From Paenibacillus sp. FSL W8-0186 (GTDB lineage: Bacteria > Bacillota > Bacilli > Paenibacillales > Paenibacillaceae): a stretch of 64,000 bases of DNA. The stretch covers positions 4,885,001 through 4,949,000 of the forward strand of contig NZ_CP150207.1 in the NCBI RefSeq assembly GCF_037969765.1, in the 5' to 3' direction. The notes under the pieces were generated by a model that saw only the letters and a list, made by a program, of their open reading frames with translations, was not told the origin of the DNA and ran no database searches. How positions within the stretch are numbered: the first letter of the stretch is position 1; every line of letters starts with the position of its first letter. A program made the translations under genes and the position numbers. Positions 49,306 through 59,330 of this stretch are shown here, one piece after another.

Positions 49306-50058
49306 TTAACCTATGGCGCGGCGTCTGCGCAGCGCTTCGTACATAATAACGCCCGCCGCGACCGAAGCGTTCAGGGAGTTAAGTCTTCCCGCCATGGGCA
49401 GCTTAAGCAGGACGTCGCATTTCTCGCGAACGAGCCGCCCCATACCCTTGTTCTCATTGCCAATGACGATAGCAACAGCGCCGGAGAGTACCTGGCCTGC
49501 GGCATACATGTCCTCTTTGGCATCCACATCCGTGCCTGCAATCCATACTCCCGCTTCCTTCAGCTGCTCCATCGTCTGGGCTAAATTGGTCACCCGGGCT
49601 ACCGGAACGTATTCCACTGCGCCAGCCGACGTCTTCGACACCGTTGCCGTAATGGATGCAGAGCGGCGTTTGGGGATGATCACCCCATGCACGCCGGTGC
49701 ATTCCGCCGTACGCAAAATCGATCCTAAGTTGTGAGGGTCTTCGATTTCATCCAAGATCAGCAGAAAAGGAGGCTCTCCGCGCTGCTCCGCCCTCTGCAG
49801 AAGATCTTCCACTTCCACATAGGCATAAGGGGCAACCTGTGCGACAACCCCCTGGTGCTGAAGGCCAGGCGCCATTTGATCGAGTTTGCGCTTGTCGACA
49901 AACTGCACGATAATTCCATGTTGTTTGGCCTCAGCAATAATCGGCTGGGTCAAATGCTTCTGGGCGCCTTCGGCTACCCAAATTTTATTGATCGTCCGTC
50001 CGGCGCGCATCGCTTCCAGCAGCGAATGCTTCCCGCCGATCCATTCTTGATCGTCCAT
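49306..50058 (-). CDS. rlmB: 23S rRNA (guanosine-2'-O-)-methyltransferase RlmB
   Basis: 250 residues. An N-terminal substrate-binding domain (about 1-75) precedes a SPOUT/TrmH domain with motifs NLGSILRTAE, IVIGNENKGM and LNSLNASVAAGVIMYEALRRR. RlmB methylates G2251 of the P loop in E. coli numbering; a tRNA substrate cannot be excluded for this family. It lies between mrnC and rae1 as in Bacillus. Confidence 0.94.
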   Translation of the reverse strand: MDDQEWIGGKHSLLEAMRAGRTINKIWVAEGAQKHLTQPIIAEAKQHGIIVQFVDKRKLDQMAPGLQHQGVVAQVAPYAYVEVEDLLQRAEQRGEPPFLLILDEIEDPHNLGSILRTAECTGVHGVIIPKRRSASITATVSKTSAGAVEYVPVARVTNLAQTMEQLKEAGVWIAGTDVDAKEDMYAAGQVLSGAVAIVIGNENKGMGRLVREKCDVLLKLPMAGRLNSLNASVAAGVIMYEALRRRRAIG

Positions 50059-50124
50059 ACGACATCCTCCCGGGGATTTCGAGCAATTTCGCTTCTTTTC
50101 CCTTGTTGTAATTTAATATGATCT

Positions 50125-50715
50125 TTAACCGTCAGCCCGTTCCAGCAGTTCGAAGCCCTGTAAAATCAGTCCCCGGAGACGATCATGTGCCCCGGTATAG
50201 TAGAGGTACCCGACCAAGCTTTCAAAGGCCGTCGCATGGCGGTAGTCGAGCACGTCCGCATTTTTGGGAACCGTGCCGGACTTCGCATTCCGTCCTTGCC
50301 TCACCACGTCCTGCTCCTGCTCTGTGAGCTGGGGCTCAATAAGCGCGAGCAGCCTGGCCTGGGCCTTGGCGGAGACGAACTTCGTCGACTCGCGGTGCAG
50401 GTGATGCGGGCGCAGGTTCGGCCGGGCTATGACGTGCTGGCGTACGGCGACCTCGTATACGGCGTCTCCGATGTAGGCCAGCGCCAAGGGCGGCAGCAGC
50501 CTGGTTGGCTTGGACGGCGGCTCGGGGAACCAGAGGGCGGCCATAGCTTCGCCCGAAGCCTCCGGCCCTCCCCGTTCCCCCTTCCTCTCATGGGCTCTCT
50601 CGCAAGTCCCATCAGCAGCCCCTTTGCCAGCCGCTTCCCGATCCTCGGCAAGCCCCTCTCTCAACGCCTCGCCGCTCACCGTACCATTCCCTTCCTCGTA
50701 CTGATGCCCGCTCAT
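50125..50715 (-). CDS. mrnC: Mini-ribonuclease III MrnC with N-terminal extension
   Basis: 196 residues. The RNase III catalytic-domain motif LAYIGDAVYEVAVRQHV carries the catalytic Asp84; there is no dsRNA-binding domain, as in mini-III, which matures 23S rRNA ends in B. subtilis. Homologues are about 140 residues; here residues 1-60 are a hydrophilic, Gly/Glu/Arg/Ala-rich extension. ATG 50715 overlaps the cysS stop by four bases (ATGA); the alternative Met58 has no well-spaced ribosome site. The extension is encoded by very GC-rich DNA. Confidence 0.9.
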   Translation of the reverse strand: MSGHQYEEGNGTVSGEALREGLAEDREAAGKGAADGTCERAHERKGERGGPEASGEAMAALWFPEPPSKPTRLLPPLALAYIGDAVYEVAVRQHVIARPNLRPHHLHRESTKFVSAKAQARLLALIEPQLTEQEQDVVRQGRNAKSGTVPKNADVLDYRHATAFESLVGYLYYTGAHDRLRGLILQGFELLERADG

Positions 50716-52115
50716 TTCCGCCGCCATCTCATGCCCTGCGGCGTATCCTCGAGAATGATGCCTTTGGCGTCGAGCAGGTCGCGGATTTCGTCAGCCCGGG
50801 CCCAGTTCTTCGCTTTGCGCGCCTCAGCCCGCTCGGCGATCAGCGCCTCCACGTCGCCATCCAGCAATTCCGCCGCTTCCTCCTTGGCGATGCGCAGCAC
50901 GCCGTTCATCTCGGCGAACTGCTTCTGCGCCGCTTCCAGATCGGCCCGGCTGACAATCGGACGCTGCAGCAGGGAATTCACTTCGTTCACCCATTCGAAT
51001 ACTGCAGTGATGGCATCCGGCGTATTGAAGTCGTCCTGCATCTTCGTATGGAACAGAGTCCCAATTTCGCGCAGCTTCGCTTCCCAATCCGGTGTAACTT
51101 CATCCGTGCCCGCCGCAGCTGTCTGCAGCCGGTGACGCAAATTGCTTACGGTATTGGCGATGCGCTCCACGCTCCGCTCGGCCTGCTCCATAATCTTCTC
51201 GGAGAAGTTGAGCGGATTGCGGTAATGTGTCGATAACATGAAATAGCGGATGGCCTCACATTTGTATTCGGCCCGCAGGTCCTTGACGAGCACGCCGTTG
51301 CCGAGCGATTTCGACATTTTCTCGCCATCGATATTAATATAACCATTATGCATCCAATAATTTGCTAGCGGCTTGCCAGTTGCCGCTTCCGATTGGGCAA
51401 TTTCGCATTCGTGATGCGGGAATTGCAAATCCTGGCCGCCGCCGTGAATATCGAGCGTATCGCCAAGCAGCTCGCGAGACATCGCGGAGCATTCGATATG
51501 CCAGCCCGGTCTGCCTTCGCCCCATGGGCTAGGCCAATGGATTTCTCCCGGCTTCGCCGCCTTCCAGAGCACGAAATCCTCGGGATTCTCTTTGCGTTCA
51601 TCGACGTCAATCCGGATGCCGAACTGCAGTTCCGAAAGATTCTGACCGGACAGCTTGCCGTAATCCGGAAATTTCTTCGTCCGGAAGAAGACGTCCCCGC
51701 CGCTGGCGTAGGCATACCCTTTGCTCTCCAGATCCTTGATGAAATCAATGATGGTCTCCATGCTGTCCGTTACGCGAGGATTAGCAGTCGCCCGGGGAAT
51801 GTTCAATCCGTCCAGATCCTCGTAATACGCCTTAATGAACATTTCCGCTACTTCAGGCACCGTCGTGTTCATTTCTTCAGCTTTGCGGATCAGCTTGTCG
51901 TCGACATCAGTAAAATTGACAACATAGTTGACCTCATATTTCTGATTCTCCAGATAACTTCTTACCACATCAAAAAAGATCATCGGACGCGCATTCCCGA
52001 TATGGATATACCCGTAGACGGTCGGACCGCACACATAAATGTTCGCCTTGCCCGGCTCCCGGCTTACAAAGGTTTCCTTCGTGCGAGTCAATGTATTGTA
52101 TATTTGCAGTGCCAT
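50712..52115 (-). CDS. cysS: Cysteinyl-tRNA synthetase
   Basis: 467 residues from ATG 52115 (MALQIYNTLTR); the GTG at 52121 is inside the ribosome site. Class I motifs HIGN (38-41) and KMSKS are present; Cys29 is the zinc ligand that selects cysteine. It follows cysE in one operon and overlaps mrnC by four bases. The T-box upstream of cysE probably controls both genes. Confidence 0.98.
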   Translation of the reverse strand: MALQIYNTLTRTKETFVSREPGKANIYVCGPTVYGYIHIGNARPMIFFDVVRSYLENQKYEVNYVVNFTDVDDKLIRKAEEMNTTVPEVAEMFIKAYYEDLDGLNIPRATANPRVTDSMETIIDFIKDLESKGYAYASGGDVFFRTKKFPDYGKLSGQNLSELQFGIRIDVDERKENPEDFVLWKAAKPGEIHWPSPWGEGRPGWHIECSAMSRELLGDTLDIHGGGQDLQFPHHECEIAQSEAATGKPLANYWMHNGYINIDGEKMSKSLGNGVLVKDLRAEYKCEAIRYFMLSTHYRNPLNFSEKIMEQAERSVERIANTVSNLRHRLQTAAAGTDEVTPDWEAKLREIGTLFHTKMQDDFNTPDAITAVFEWVNEVNSLLQRPIVSRADLEAAQKQFAEMNGVLRIAKEEAAELLDGDVEALIAERAEARKAKNWARADEIRDLLDAKGIILEDTPQGMRWRRK

Positions 52116-52151
52116 ACTCACGTTCCTTTCGCAAGCTGTTGTTGGTATGAT

Positions 52152-52817
52152 TTACTCTGATGTCACATGCTCCTGGCGGCGCAGCTGCCCCTTCAGATCG
52201 GCAATCTCGGACTGCAGTTCTTCGATCTGGCTCTGCAGCGCCTTCATCGAGTCGACGACCGGATCCGGAAGCTGATGGCTAAGCCGGTCGAGCGGCTTCC
52301 CGCGAAGACGCACCACTTTGCCGGGAATCCCGACCACCGTGCTCTCGGGCGGCACTTCCTTCAGAACGACAGAATTGGCCCCGATATTCGATTGGTCTCC
52401 AATTTTAAAGGAGCCAAGAATTTTGGCACCCGATCCGATGACAACGTTATTGCCGATGGTCGGGTGGCGTTTGCCCTTTTCCTTGCCGCTGCCGCCAAGA
52501 GTAACTCCTTGATAGATAACCACGTCATCCCCAATTTCGCAAGTTTCCCCAATGACGACGCCCATGCCATGGTCAATGAACAGCCGATTGCCGATCCGTG
52601 CTCCCGGATGAATCTCGATTCCCGTAAAGAAGCGGCTGGTCTGCGAAATGATCCGGGCGATCGTGAACCACCGACGGCGATAGAAAGCATGCGCCAGCCG
52701 ATGGCTCCATATGGCATGCAGCCCGGAGTAGGTGAAGATGATCTCGAACCAGCTTCTCGCGGCCGGGTCATTATCGAAAACGGCTTGAATATCGGATCTC
52801 ATCCTTTTAAACATCAT
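52152..52817 (-). CDS. cysE: Serine O-acetyltransferase
   Basis: 221 residues. An N-terminal helical domain, then a left-handed beta-helix (about 66-160) with catalytic Asp82/His83 ([12 protein letters not shown]). It makes O-acetylserine for cysteine synthesis. A C-terminal segment (about 188-221) is predicted helical/coiled coil. The start ATG 52817 (or 52814) follows GAGGG. A T-box leader precedes the gene. Confidence 0.97.
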   Translation of the reverse strand: MMFKRMRSDIQAVFDNDPAARSWFEIIFTYSGLHAIWSHRLAHAFYRRRWFTIARIISQTSRFFTGIEIHPGARIGNRLFIDHGMGVVIGETCEIGDDVVIYQGVTLGGSGKEKGKRHPTIGNNVVIGSGAKILGSFKIGDQSNIGANSVVLKEVPPESTVVGIPGKVVRLRGKPLDRLSHQLPDPVVDSMKALQSQIEELQSEIADLKGQLRRQEHVTSE

Positions 52818-53367
52818 GCTTCCCTCTTTTCTCTTCCGGTCTCTCGCCTTGCTCTTAGCCTTGCTGAGAAGGTCAAGCCTCCCTTGCTTATCTCTCTAGT
52901 GTTTGCTGTCTGCAATAAATATTGCCTTCAAAAAAAAAGCGTCTCTGCAGCCTTAGCTGCAGAGACGCTTAACGCGCGGTTCCACTCTGCTTCGGACGTA
53001 AGGCCGGACTCCCGCTGCCTGCCCGCAGGCAGAACGGTCTTCAGGTTCCTCCATCCCTCTTGGCGTCCTTAACGGGGACGATGCGGCAAAATTTACCTGC
53101 GCCAGGCGCTTCGCATGCGGTTAATGACCGTCATGCCAAGCCAAAAGCGCGCTCAACTCCGCTGCTCCCGGGTGCATTTCCGAAGCATGTATTGAGATAA
53201 CTTCCACCCCGGTGCCGCTTGTCGGCTCCTCGGTTATCCTCTCTGGGCAATACAATGGGCTGTCGTACTTCTCCCGATCTATGCATTTACAAGATATAGG
53301 GGTAATTCAATTCATCTGTCTATATATTACCCGAAAGGCTCTAAAAATGACAACATTTGATTTGTCG
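52818..53367. other. Intergenic region between gltX and cysE
   Basis: 550 bases without a gene. About 52930-53275 is a T-box leader. Between the terminator and cysE (52818-52929) nothing further is recognised. No convincing sigma-A promoter was found between gltX and the leader, so transcription may continue from gltX. Confidence 0.6.
52930..53275 (-). promoter_or_regulatory. T-box riboswitch, probably cysteine-specific
   Basis: On the minus strand the T-box core TGGAACCGCG (52984-52975) is directly followed by a 15-bp terminator stem (52970-52956 with 52951-52937) and a run of Ts. Upstream is a long folded stem I region with TGTATTG/CAATACA and GATAAC/GTTATC helices and a loop E-like AGTA. 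A TGC triplet (53187-53185) is the best specifier candidate, matching tRNA-Cys and the downstream cysE-cysS genes. Uncharged tRNA would stabilise the antiterminator and switch the operon on. Confidence 0.9.
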
Positions 53368-54828
53368 CTAAGCCCCGCGGATTTGCGCCTTCAGCCGGTC
53401 GATCGTCCGGTCTTGGCCAAGCAAATAAATCGTCTGGTTCAAATCGCGGCCGTGTGTCTGGCCGGTCAGGGCTACGCGAATCGGCATGAACAGATTTTTG
53501 CCTTTGTGCCCGGTCTCTTTCTGCACCTCTTTGATCAGTGCAGCGATGTTCTCGGCCGTGTAATCGGCGAGCGCTTCAACCTTCGCGAGGAATGCGCTCA
53601 GGACTTCCGGCACCTGCTCTCCAGACAGAACGGCTGCTGCCTCCGCATCCAGCTCCAAATGCGTACGGAAGAACAGATCCGACAGCTCGACGATATCCGA
53701 CGCCGCGGTCATCTGCTCCTGATACAGGGCAACCAGCGCCTGGGCCCATGCCTCCTGCTCCGGCGTCAGCTCGGCAGGCAGGCGCGAAGCCTTCTGCAAA
53801 TGCGGAATCGCAAGCTTAGCAATACGCTCAGGCTCGGCGTTCTTAATGTAGTGGTTGTTCAAGTGGGCCAGCTTGTTCGTATCGAACACTGCAGGGCTGC
53901 GGGACAGCCGCTTCGCATCGAAGATCGAGATCAGCTCTTCCTTCGAGAAGATCTCTTCTTCGCCTTCCGGCGACCAGCCAAGCAGCGTAATGAAGTTGAA
54001 CATCGCTTCCGGCAAATATCCCAGATCATCATACTGCTCGATAAACTGGATGACCGATTCGTCGCGTTTGCTCAGCTTCTTGTGGTTCTCGCCGACGATC
54101 AGCGTCATATGTCCGAACACTGGCGGCTCCCAGCCGAACGCCTCATAAATCATTAACTGGCGCGGCGTATTGGATACGTGGTCCTCGCCGCGAAGCACGT
54201 GTGTAATGTTCATCAGGTGATCATCGAGCACGACCGCGAAGTTGTAGGTCGGAATGCCATCCTTCTTCACGATGACGAAATCGCCGCTCGTCTCGGATTG
54301 GAACGTGATCTCGCCTTTGACCAGATCGTGGAACGTATACGTGCGTCCTTCCGGCACGCGGAAGCGGATGCTCGCCTGCCGTCCCTCGGCTTCGTAAGCG
54401 GCGCACTGCTCCGGCGTCAAATCCCGGTGCTTGCCGGAATAGCGCGGCGTCTCTCCGCGGGCCATCTGCTCCTCGCGCTCCTGCTCCAGCTCCTCTTCCG
54501 TGCAATAGCAGCGGTAAGCCAGCCCTTTATCGAGAAGCTCCTCCCAATATTTGCGGTAAATATCCAGCCGCTCGGTCTGCCGGTACGGACCGTAGTCCCC
54601 GCCGACATCGACACTCTCATCCCAATCGATGCCAAGCCACTTCAAATAAGTCAGCTGGTTCTCTTCCCCGCCGGCGACGTTGCGCTTCACGTCGGTATCT
54701 TCGATCCGGATGATCATTTTGCCTCCGTGATGTCTCGCAAACAGATAGTTAAACAGCGCGGTTCTCGCATTGCCGATATGTAAATGCCCCGTAGGACTAG
54801 GAGCATAACGCACGCGAACCTCCGTCAT
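53368..54828 (-). CDS. gltX: Glutamyl-tRNA synthetase
   Basis: 486 residues. Class I motifs HLHIG (15-19) and KLSKRDES are present, as is a zinc-knuckle-like CYC segment in the acceptor-binding domain. Many Gram-positive GltX enzymes also charge tRNA-Gln for later amidation; specificity cannot be read here. GGAGGGG lies before the ATG. It lies between ispF and cysE, as in Bacillus. Confidence 0.98.
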   Translation of the reverse strand: MTEVRVRYAPSPTGHLHIGNARTALFNYLFARHHGGKMIIRIEDTDVKRNVAGGEENQLTYLKWLGIDWDESVDVGGDYGPYRQTERLDIYRKYWEELLDKGLAYRCYCTEEELEQEREEQMARGETPRYSGKHRDLTPEQCAAYEAEGRQASIRFRVPEGRTYTFHDLVKGEITFQSETSGDFVIVKKDGIPTYNFAVVLDDHLMNITHVLRGEDHVSNTPRQLMIYEAFGWEPPVFGHMTLIVGENHKKLSKRDESVIQFIEQYDDLGYLPEAMFNFITLLGWSPEGEEEIFSKEELISIFDAKRLSRSPAVFDTNKLAHLNNHYIKNAEPERIAKLAIPHLQKASRLPAELTPEQEAWAQALVALYQEQMTAASDIVELSDLFFRTHLELDAEAAAVLSGEQVPEVLSAFLAKVEALADYTAENIAALIKEVQKETGHKGKNLFMPIRVALTGQTHGRDLNQTIYLLGQDRTIDRLKAQIRGA

Positions 54829-54878
54829 AATGAATCCCCTCCTGGAATAAATAACGAATCAAATCTTCAAAAATTATT

Positions 54879-55367
54879 TTAAGATGATAGCATATCTTTC
54901 GTCAGGCACACAACACACAAAGCGGTGATGCCTTCCCCCCGCCCGTTGAAGCCAAGCTGCTCCGTCGTGCTGGCCTTTACATTCACAAGCTCCGGCTCCG
55001 CCTGCAGTACGCCAGCGATAACCTCGACCATTTGCGGGATGTACGGAGCCATCTTCGGACGTTGGGCAATGATCGTCGCGTCCAGATTTCCAAGGCGATA
55101 GCCGCGTTCCACAGCCATGGCCCACACCCGCTCCAGAAGCTTCAGGCTGTCCGCATCCTTATAAGCTGGATCCGTATCGGGAAAATGCCTGCCGATATCG
55201 CCTAGACCGAGTGCCCCGAGCACCGCATCCGTGATCGCGTGCAGCAGCACATCCGCATCGGAATGCCCCAGCAGCCCTTTTTCGAAAGGAATCGTTACCC
55301 CGCCGATAATGCAAGGCCTGTCTTCCACTAGTTGATGTACGTCAAATCCTTGTCCAATTCTAATCAT
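54879..55367 (-). CDS. ispF: 2-C-methyl-D-erythritol 2,4-cyclodiphosphate synthase
   Basis: 162 residues, MEP isoprenoid pathway. Metal ligands Asp9, His11 and His43 are in FDVHQ and [24 protein letters not shown]. It overlaps ispD by four bases (ATGA), so the two are translationally coupled. Confidence 0.98.
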   Translation of the reverse strand: MIRIGQGFDVHQLVEDRPCIIGGVTIPFEKGLLGHSDADVLLHAITDAVLGALGLGDIGRHFPDTDPAYKDADSLKLLERVWAMAVERGYRLGNLDATIIAQRPKMAPYIPQMVEVIAGVLQAEPELVNVKASTTEQLGFNGRGEGITALCVVCLTKDMLSS

Positions 55368-56086
55368 GCGTTACCTCTCCCTTTAGCTTCCTTCTGCGAT
55401 TGCACGAACTCGGCGTAGTCCAAATCATCCGGCGTAGTAATTTTAATGTTGCCGTACGCCCCTTCCACTACCCGAACCGGTATTCCCATCCGCTCCGCGA
55501 GCATCGAATCGTCGGTGCCCACGAAGCCCTCCTTAGCGGCCTCCTCATGGGCCCGCATGAGATCCGATCGGCGAAAAGCCTGGGGCGTCTGAATGGCCCA
55601 GAGGCTGCGCCGGTCCGGCGTCGCGGTCACCCAGCCCTGCTCATCCACCTGTTTAACCGTATCCTTCACCGGCACGGCCAACACGGCCGCCTGATGCTTA
55701 ACGGCCGCTTCATAACAGGCGGTTACCTGCTCTTCCGTGACAAAAGGGCGGACGCCATCATGCACCAGTACCCAAACTGAGCTCAATTGAAGCAGCCCTT
55801 GGTATACGGAGTGCTGACGCTCGGCGCCGCCCGGAATAACTTTAATTGGAGTTATGATGCCATACTCGTCGATCCACGCCCGGACCCGCTCAACATCCTG
55901 CTCACCCGTCACCAGGACGATCTCGGTGATCAGGGGATGGCGGTCAAACACCTCTAACGTGTGAACGACGATTGGCTTGTCCTGCAGCATGAGGTACTGC
56001 TTGCTTTCCTTCGTACCCATGCGTGTACCGCGCCCGGCCGCCACAATAATCGCTCCGGCTCCGGGGCTGTTCGCTTGTGCCACCAT
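55364..56086 (-). CDS. ispD: 2-C-methyl-D-erythritol 4-phosphate cytidylyltransferase
   Basis: 240 residues. The nucleotide-binding motif AAGRGTRMG is near the start, and DGVRPF and DTVKQV are conserved IspD segments. The start at ATG 56086 is preceded by GGGAAGC; an earlier ATG lies before the site. It is the third MEP step, coupled to ispF by a four-base overlap, downstream of the PIN/TRAM gene. Confidence 0.97.
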   Translation of the reverse strand: MVAQANSPGAGAIIVAAGRGTRMGTKESKQYLMLQDKPIVVHTLEVFDRHPLITEIVLVTGEQDVERVRAWIDEYGIITPIKVIPGGAERQHSVYQGLLQLSSVWVLVHDGVRPFVTEEQVTACYEAAVKHQAAVLAVPVKDTVKQVDEQGWVTATPDRRSLWAIQTPQAFRRSDLMRAHEEAAKEGFVGTDDSMLAERMGIPVRVVEGAYGNIKITTPDDLDYAEFVQSQKEAKGRGNA

Positions 56087-56186
56087 GCTTCCCTGCCTCA
56101 TCCGTTGGAATTGCGCAGGCTTCTGGTCTGGCCATCCCGCTTAAGGAAACCGCCAGAACTGCGCAGATACTCCCATCATACCGTTT

Positions 56187-57275
56187 TTACTGGGCTTTTT
56201 CCAACAGTTTTGGTTTGGCAAAAATCATCCGGCCCGCCGAAGTTTGCAGTACGCTGGTGACAAGCACCTCTGTAATGGTTCCGATATAATCCCGGCCACC
56301 TTCAACGACTATCATGGTGCCGTCATCCAGATAGGCCACCCCTTGACCATGCTCTTTACCGTCTTTGATAACCTGCACCATAATCTCTTCACCCGGCAAT
56401 ACGACCGGCTTCACGGCATTCGCCAAATCGTTGATATTGAGGACGGAGACCCCCTGCAGCTCGCACACCTTATTCAGGTTGAAATCATTTGTGACGACCT
56501 TCCCCTGCAGCACCTTAGCCAGCTTGACCAGCTTGCTGTCCACTTCGGAGATTTCCTCGAAATCCCCCTCGTAGATCATGACCTTGACGTCCAGCTCTTT
56601 CTGGATTTTATTCAAAATATCCAGCCCGCGCCGTCCGCGGTTGCGCTTGAGCAAGTCCGATGAGTCGGCGATATGCTGCAGCTCCTCCAGCACGAACTCA
56701 GGAATGACGATCGTTCCTTCGATAAATCCTGTCTTGCAAATATCAGCGATCCGCCCATCGATAATGACGCTGGTGTCAAGAATTTTATGCTCCTCCAGCC
56801 TGCGTTCTTCGCCCTGCTCTGTGGCTCCCCATTTGCCAGACTTCCAGAAGGAGGATAGCTCTTCCTTCTTCGCCAGCCCCACGGTCAGCCCCATGTAACC
56901 GAACAGCGCCGATATCGCGAATTGCGCGAAGCTCTCCATAGATCCCAGCAAGGACAATACAGGGTAGACCATTAAAGATAGTAGTAGTCCTGCAGTCAAT
57001 CCGGCCGCGCCGGCCATCATTTCATTCATCGGTATTTCCGTAATCGCTTCGATCCACCGCCTAATTCGTGCAGATGCGATATCCGCAACAAGGGAGAACA
57101 TGAATGCGCACAAGACTGCTCCTGCAGCTGCAAGCAGCAGATGCGACATCAGAGGACTCATCCCGCCAAGCCATGCGCGCAGCGGCCCCGGGAACAGGCC
57201 CGTTAGCCCTTCCATGGTATAACCGAGCCACGCCCCGCACAAAGCGGACAGAATCATGAACCATCTTTTGACCAT
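56187..57275 (-). CDS. PIN/TRAM-domain membrane protein (YacL-type)
   Basis: About 362 residues. Four hydrophobic helices (about 5-25, 40-62, 84-112, 118-140) are followed by a PIN nuclease domain (about 160-280; acidic sites around [11 protein letters not shown] and VTNDFNL) and a TRAM domain (about 285-350). B. subtilis YacL has this layout; the PIN fold implies RNase activity and TRAM implies RNA binding, but the substrate is unknown. The start codon is uncertain among 57275 and slightly upstream codons. The expected upstream neighbours disA and radA are absent. Confidence 0.92.
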   Translation of the reverse strand: MVKRWFMILSALCGAWLGYTMEGLTGLFPGPLRAWLGGMSPLMSHLLLAAAGAVLCAFMFSLVADIASARIRRWIEAITEIPMNEMMAGAAGLTAGLLLSLMVYPVLSLLGSMESFAQFAISALFGYMGLTVGLAKKEELSSFWKSGKWGATEQGEERRLEEHKILDTSVIIDGRIADICKTGFIEGTIVIPEFVLEELQHIADSSDLLKRNRGRRGLDILNKIQKELDVKVMIYEGDFEEISEVDSKLVKLAKVLQGKVVTNDFNLNKVCELQGVSVLNINDLANAVKPVVLPGEEIMVQVIKDGKEHGQGVAYLDDGTMIVVEGGRDYIGTITEVLVTSVLQTSAGRMIFAKPKLLEKAQ

Positions 57276-57298
57276 GTCTCTCTTCACCTCCAAAATTT

Positions 57299-57326
57299 AG
57301 TATGTTCTTTAACCAGTATGATCCAA
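57299..57326 (-). promoter_or_regulatory. Candidate sigma-A promoter of the yacL-type gene
   Basis: On the minus strand TTGGAT (57326-57321), a 16-bp spacer and CATACT (57304-57299), about 25 bases upstream of the start. It would supply transcription to ispD-ispF after loss of upstream neighbours. Confidence 0.5.
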
Positions 57327-57490
57327 TTTTTGGCGGCGTAATCTTTGTTGGATAAAAATTTCCAGACGAGCTTCTCTGGTTATTTCTGCTTCCATATTCC
57401 ATATCAGCATGCTATTCTTTCATATAAGTCTGGACAACCGGCTCTCAGGATGCCGCCACAAATGACTGCTGCACGAAAGGAAGGGGACAG

Positions 57491-59302
57491 ATGAGATTCC
57501 CGCGATTCCGCTCTTTACGAACGACTATACTGTGGCTGTTTGTGCCAACGATATCCGCATTTATCCTGTTATCGGGGCTCATCTCCTACCAATTGGCCGC
57601 GGAGCAGCTAAAGGAAAATGCCTATACGAGTATCAGCAATACGGTGTCTCAGACCAGCCATTTTATTAATGACCGATTAACGGCGCTGTTTACAGAGCTC
57701 AATATTTTATCCCAGGACTATGATTTGAACATGCTGATCAAAAAGCTTCAGAACCCGGATTACACGCTGACCCCGGAGGATCACGTCATCATTAATTCGA
57801 AGCTGAACAAAATTTATTCGGACTATTACTCCATCGTCGATACGATTTACGTCTCTCTCAACAACGGACAAACGATTTTTCAGAAAAAATACGACTATTA
57901 CACCACCTACGATTACGACTATATTCCTTTCAGCGATTATGACCCCAACTCGGTAATCGTGCAGTGGAAAGGTTTTCAGCAAATAGATGCAAATGCGGCT
58001 TCAGATGCAGATTCAGGCCAATATGCGGATGCCGATCGGACAAATGAACAGGTCACGTTCATCAGTATGTATAAATTCATCGACAGTCACCGGATGCATC
58101 CGGACGGGTTCATTCTGTTTGAGCTCAAGGAGCAGTTCTTTACCGATTTTCTCGCCAGCCCGCAAATTGTTGAAAGCGGTTACTTGATGCTGATCAGCCC
58201 GGATAGCGATATTTATTTCAAGCCCGTGGACAACCGCTATTCCCTCCAGCCCGATGTCATTAACAAAATTCAGCTGTCCGCAGCCCCCTCCGGAACGGAA
58301 GAGTTCAAAAGCGCAGACGGCGTTAATTTAGTCGTTCTCTACGACACGATAGAAATTAATAAATGGCGCATCGCCGCTGTTTTTCCCAGAAATGAGCTGC
58401 TGCTGAAAATCGAATCCATCAAATACGTCACCCTTGTATCCATGGGCATCATGATCATTTGCGCCATGATCTTCTCGATAATCTTGGCGAGACTGCTGAC
58501 CCAGCCGCTCATTAAGCTGACGCGCATCGTCAATAAAATCGGGAACGGCAGTTTAAAGCTTCATTTCGACAAAGAACTTCCGAATGAGATTGGCGTGCTC
58601 AGCCGCGGAATTCAAAACTTGATCCTGCGGATCGAAGACTTGCTCGTCCAGGTGGAGAACAAACAGATTCAGGTCAAGAACGCAGAGTTCAAGGTGCTGC
58701 AAGCACAAATCCAGCCCCACTTCCTGTATAACACCCTGTATTCCATCCGGCAGCTGTGTGATATGGGATTAGCCAATGATGCAAGCAAAATGGTACAGGC
58801 GATGTCCAACTATTACCGGATCAGCATCAGCCGGGGAATCGAGATCATTACGATTCAGGAAGAGCTAGAGCACATTGAAAATTATTTGTACATTCAGCAC
58901 ATGCGGTACGGGGATGACTTCGATTATGAAATCGATGTGGATCCTGCATTATATCCTTATAAAATTCTTAAGCTGACGCTCCAGCCTCTGCTGGAGAATG
59001 CCCTTTATCATGGGGTTAAGCAGCACCGCAAAAAAGGGAAAATTCGCGTGACCGGCGCTTTTCACCGTGGGCAAATCCAATTCCAGGTGATCGATAATGG
59101 TGTCGGCATGTCCGCCGAACGTCTCGCGGAAATCAGCCAATGCCTCGAAAATCCGGAATCAGAGCATTCCCAGGTCGGGTACGGCGTGCGAAATGTCCAA
59201 ATGCGGCTGCGCATGCAGTACGGCCCTCATTGCGGATTATCTTATGCAAGCGAGCCTAATCAGGGGACCTGCGTTACGGTCATAATCTATCAGCAGGAAT
59301 AA
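57491..59302 (+). CDS. YesM-type sensor histidine kinase
   Basis: 603 residues. A transmembrane helix at about 12-34, a large extracytoplasmic sensor (about 35-300) with an Asp/Ala-rich low-complexity patch near 165-185, a second helix at about 308-332, a HAMP domain (about 333-385), then the His_kinase domain with QPHFLYNTLYSIRQL (His410) and an ATPase domain (N-box Asn503, VIDNGVGMS). Such kinases pair with AraC-type response regulators to control sugar uptake. AAGGAAGGGG lies before the ATG. The regulator gene follows after 28 bases. Confidence 0.93.
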   Translation: MRFPRFRSLRTTILWLFVPTISAFILLSGLISYQLAAEQLKENAYTSISNTVSQTSHFINDRLTALFTELNILSQDYDLNMLIKKLQNPDYTLTPEDHVIINSKLNKIYSDYYSIVDTIYVSLNNGQTIFQKKYDYYTTYDYDYIPFSDYDPNSVIVQWKGFQQIDANAASDADSGQYADADRTNEQVTFISMYKFIDSHRMHPDGFILFELKEQFFTDFLASPQIVESGYLMLISPDSDIYFKPVDNRYSLQPDVINKIQLSAAPSGTEEFKSADGVNLVVLYDTIEINKWRIAAVFPRNELLLKIESIKYVTLVSMGIMIICAMIFSIILARLLTQPLIKLTRIVNKIGNGSLKLHFDKELPNEIGVLSRGIQNLILRIEDLLVQVENKQIQVKNAEFKVLQAQIQPHFLYNTLYSIRQLCDMGLANDASKMVQAMSNYYRISISRGIEIITIQEELEHIENYLYIQHMRYGDDFDYEIDVDPALYPYKILKLTLQPLLENALYHGVKQHRKKGKIRVTGAFHRGQIQFQVIDNGVGMSAERLAEISQCLENPESEHSQVGYGVRNVQMRLRMQYGPHCGLSYASEPNQGTCVTVIIYQQE

Positions 59303-59330
59303 TTTACGGAACGTAGAAGGAGTGTGCGCC

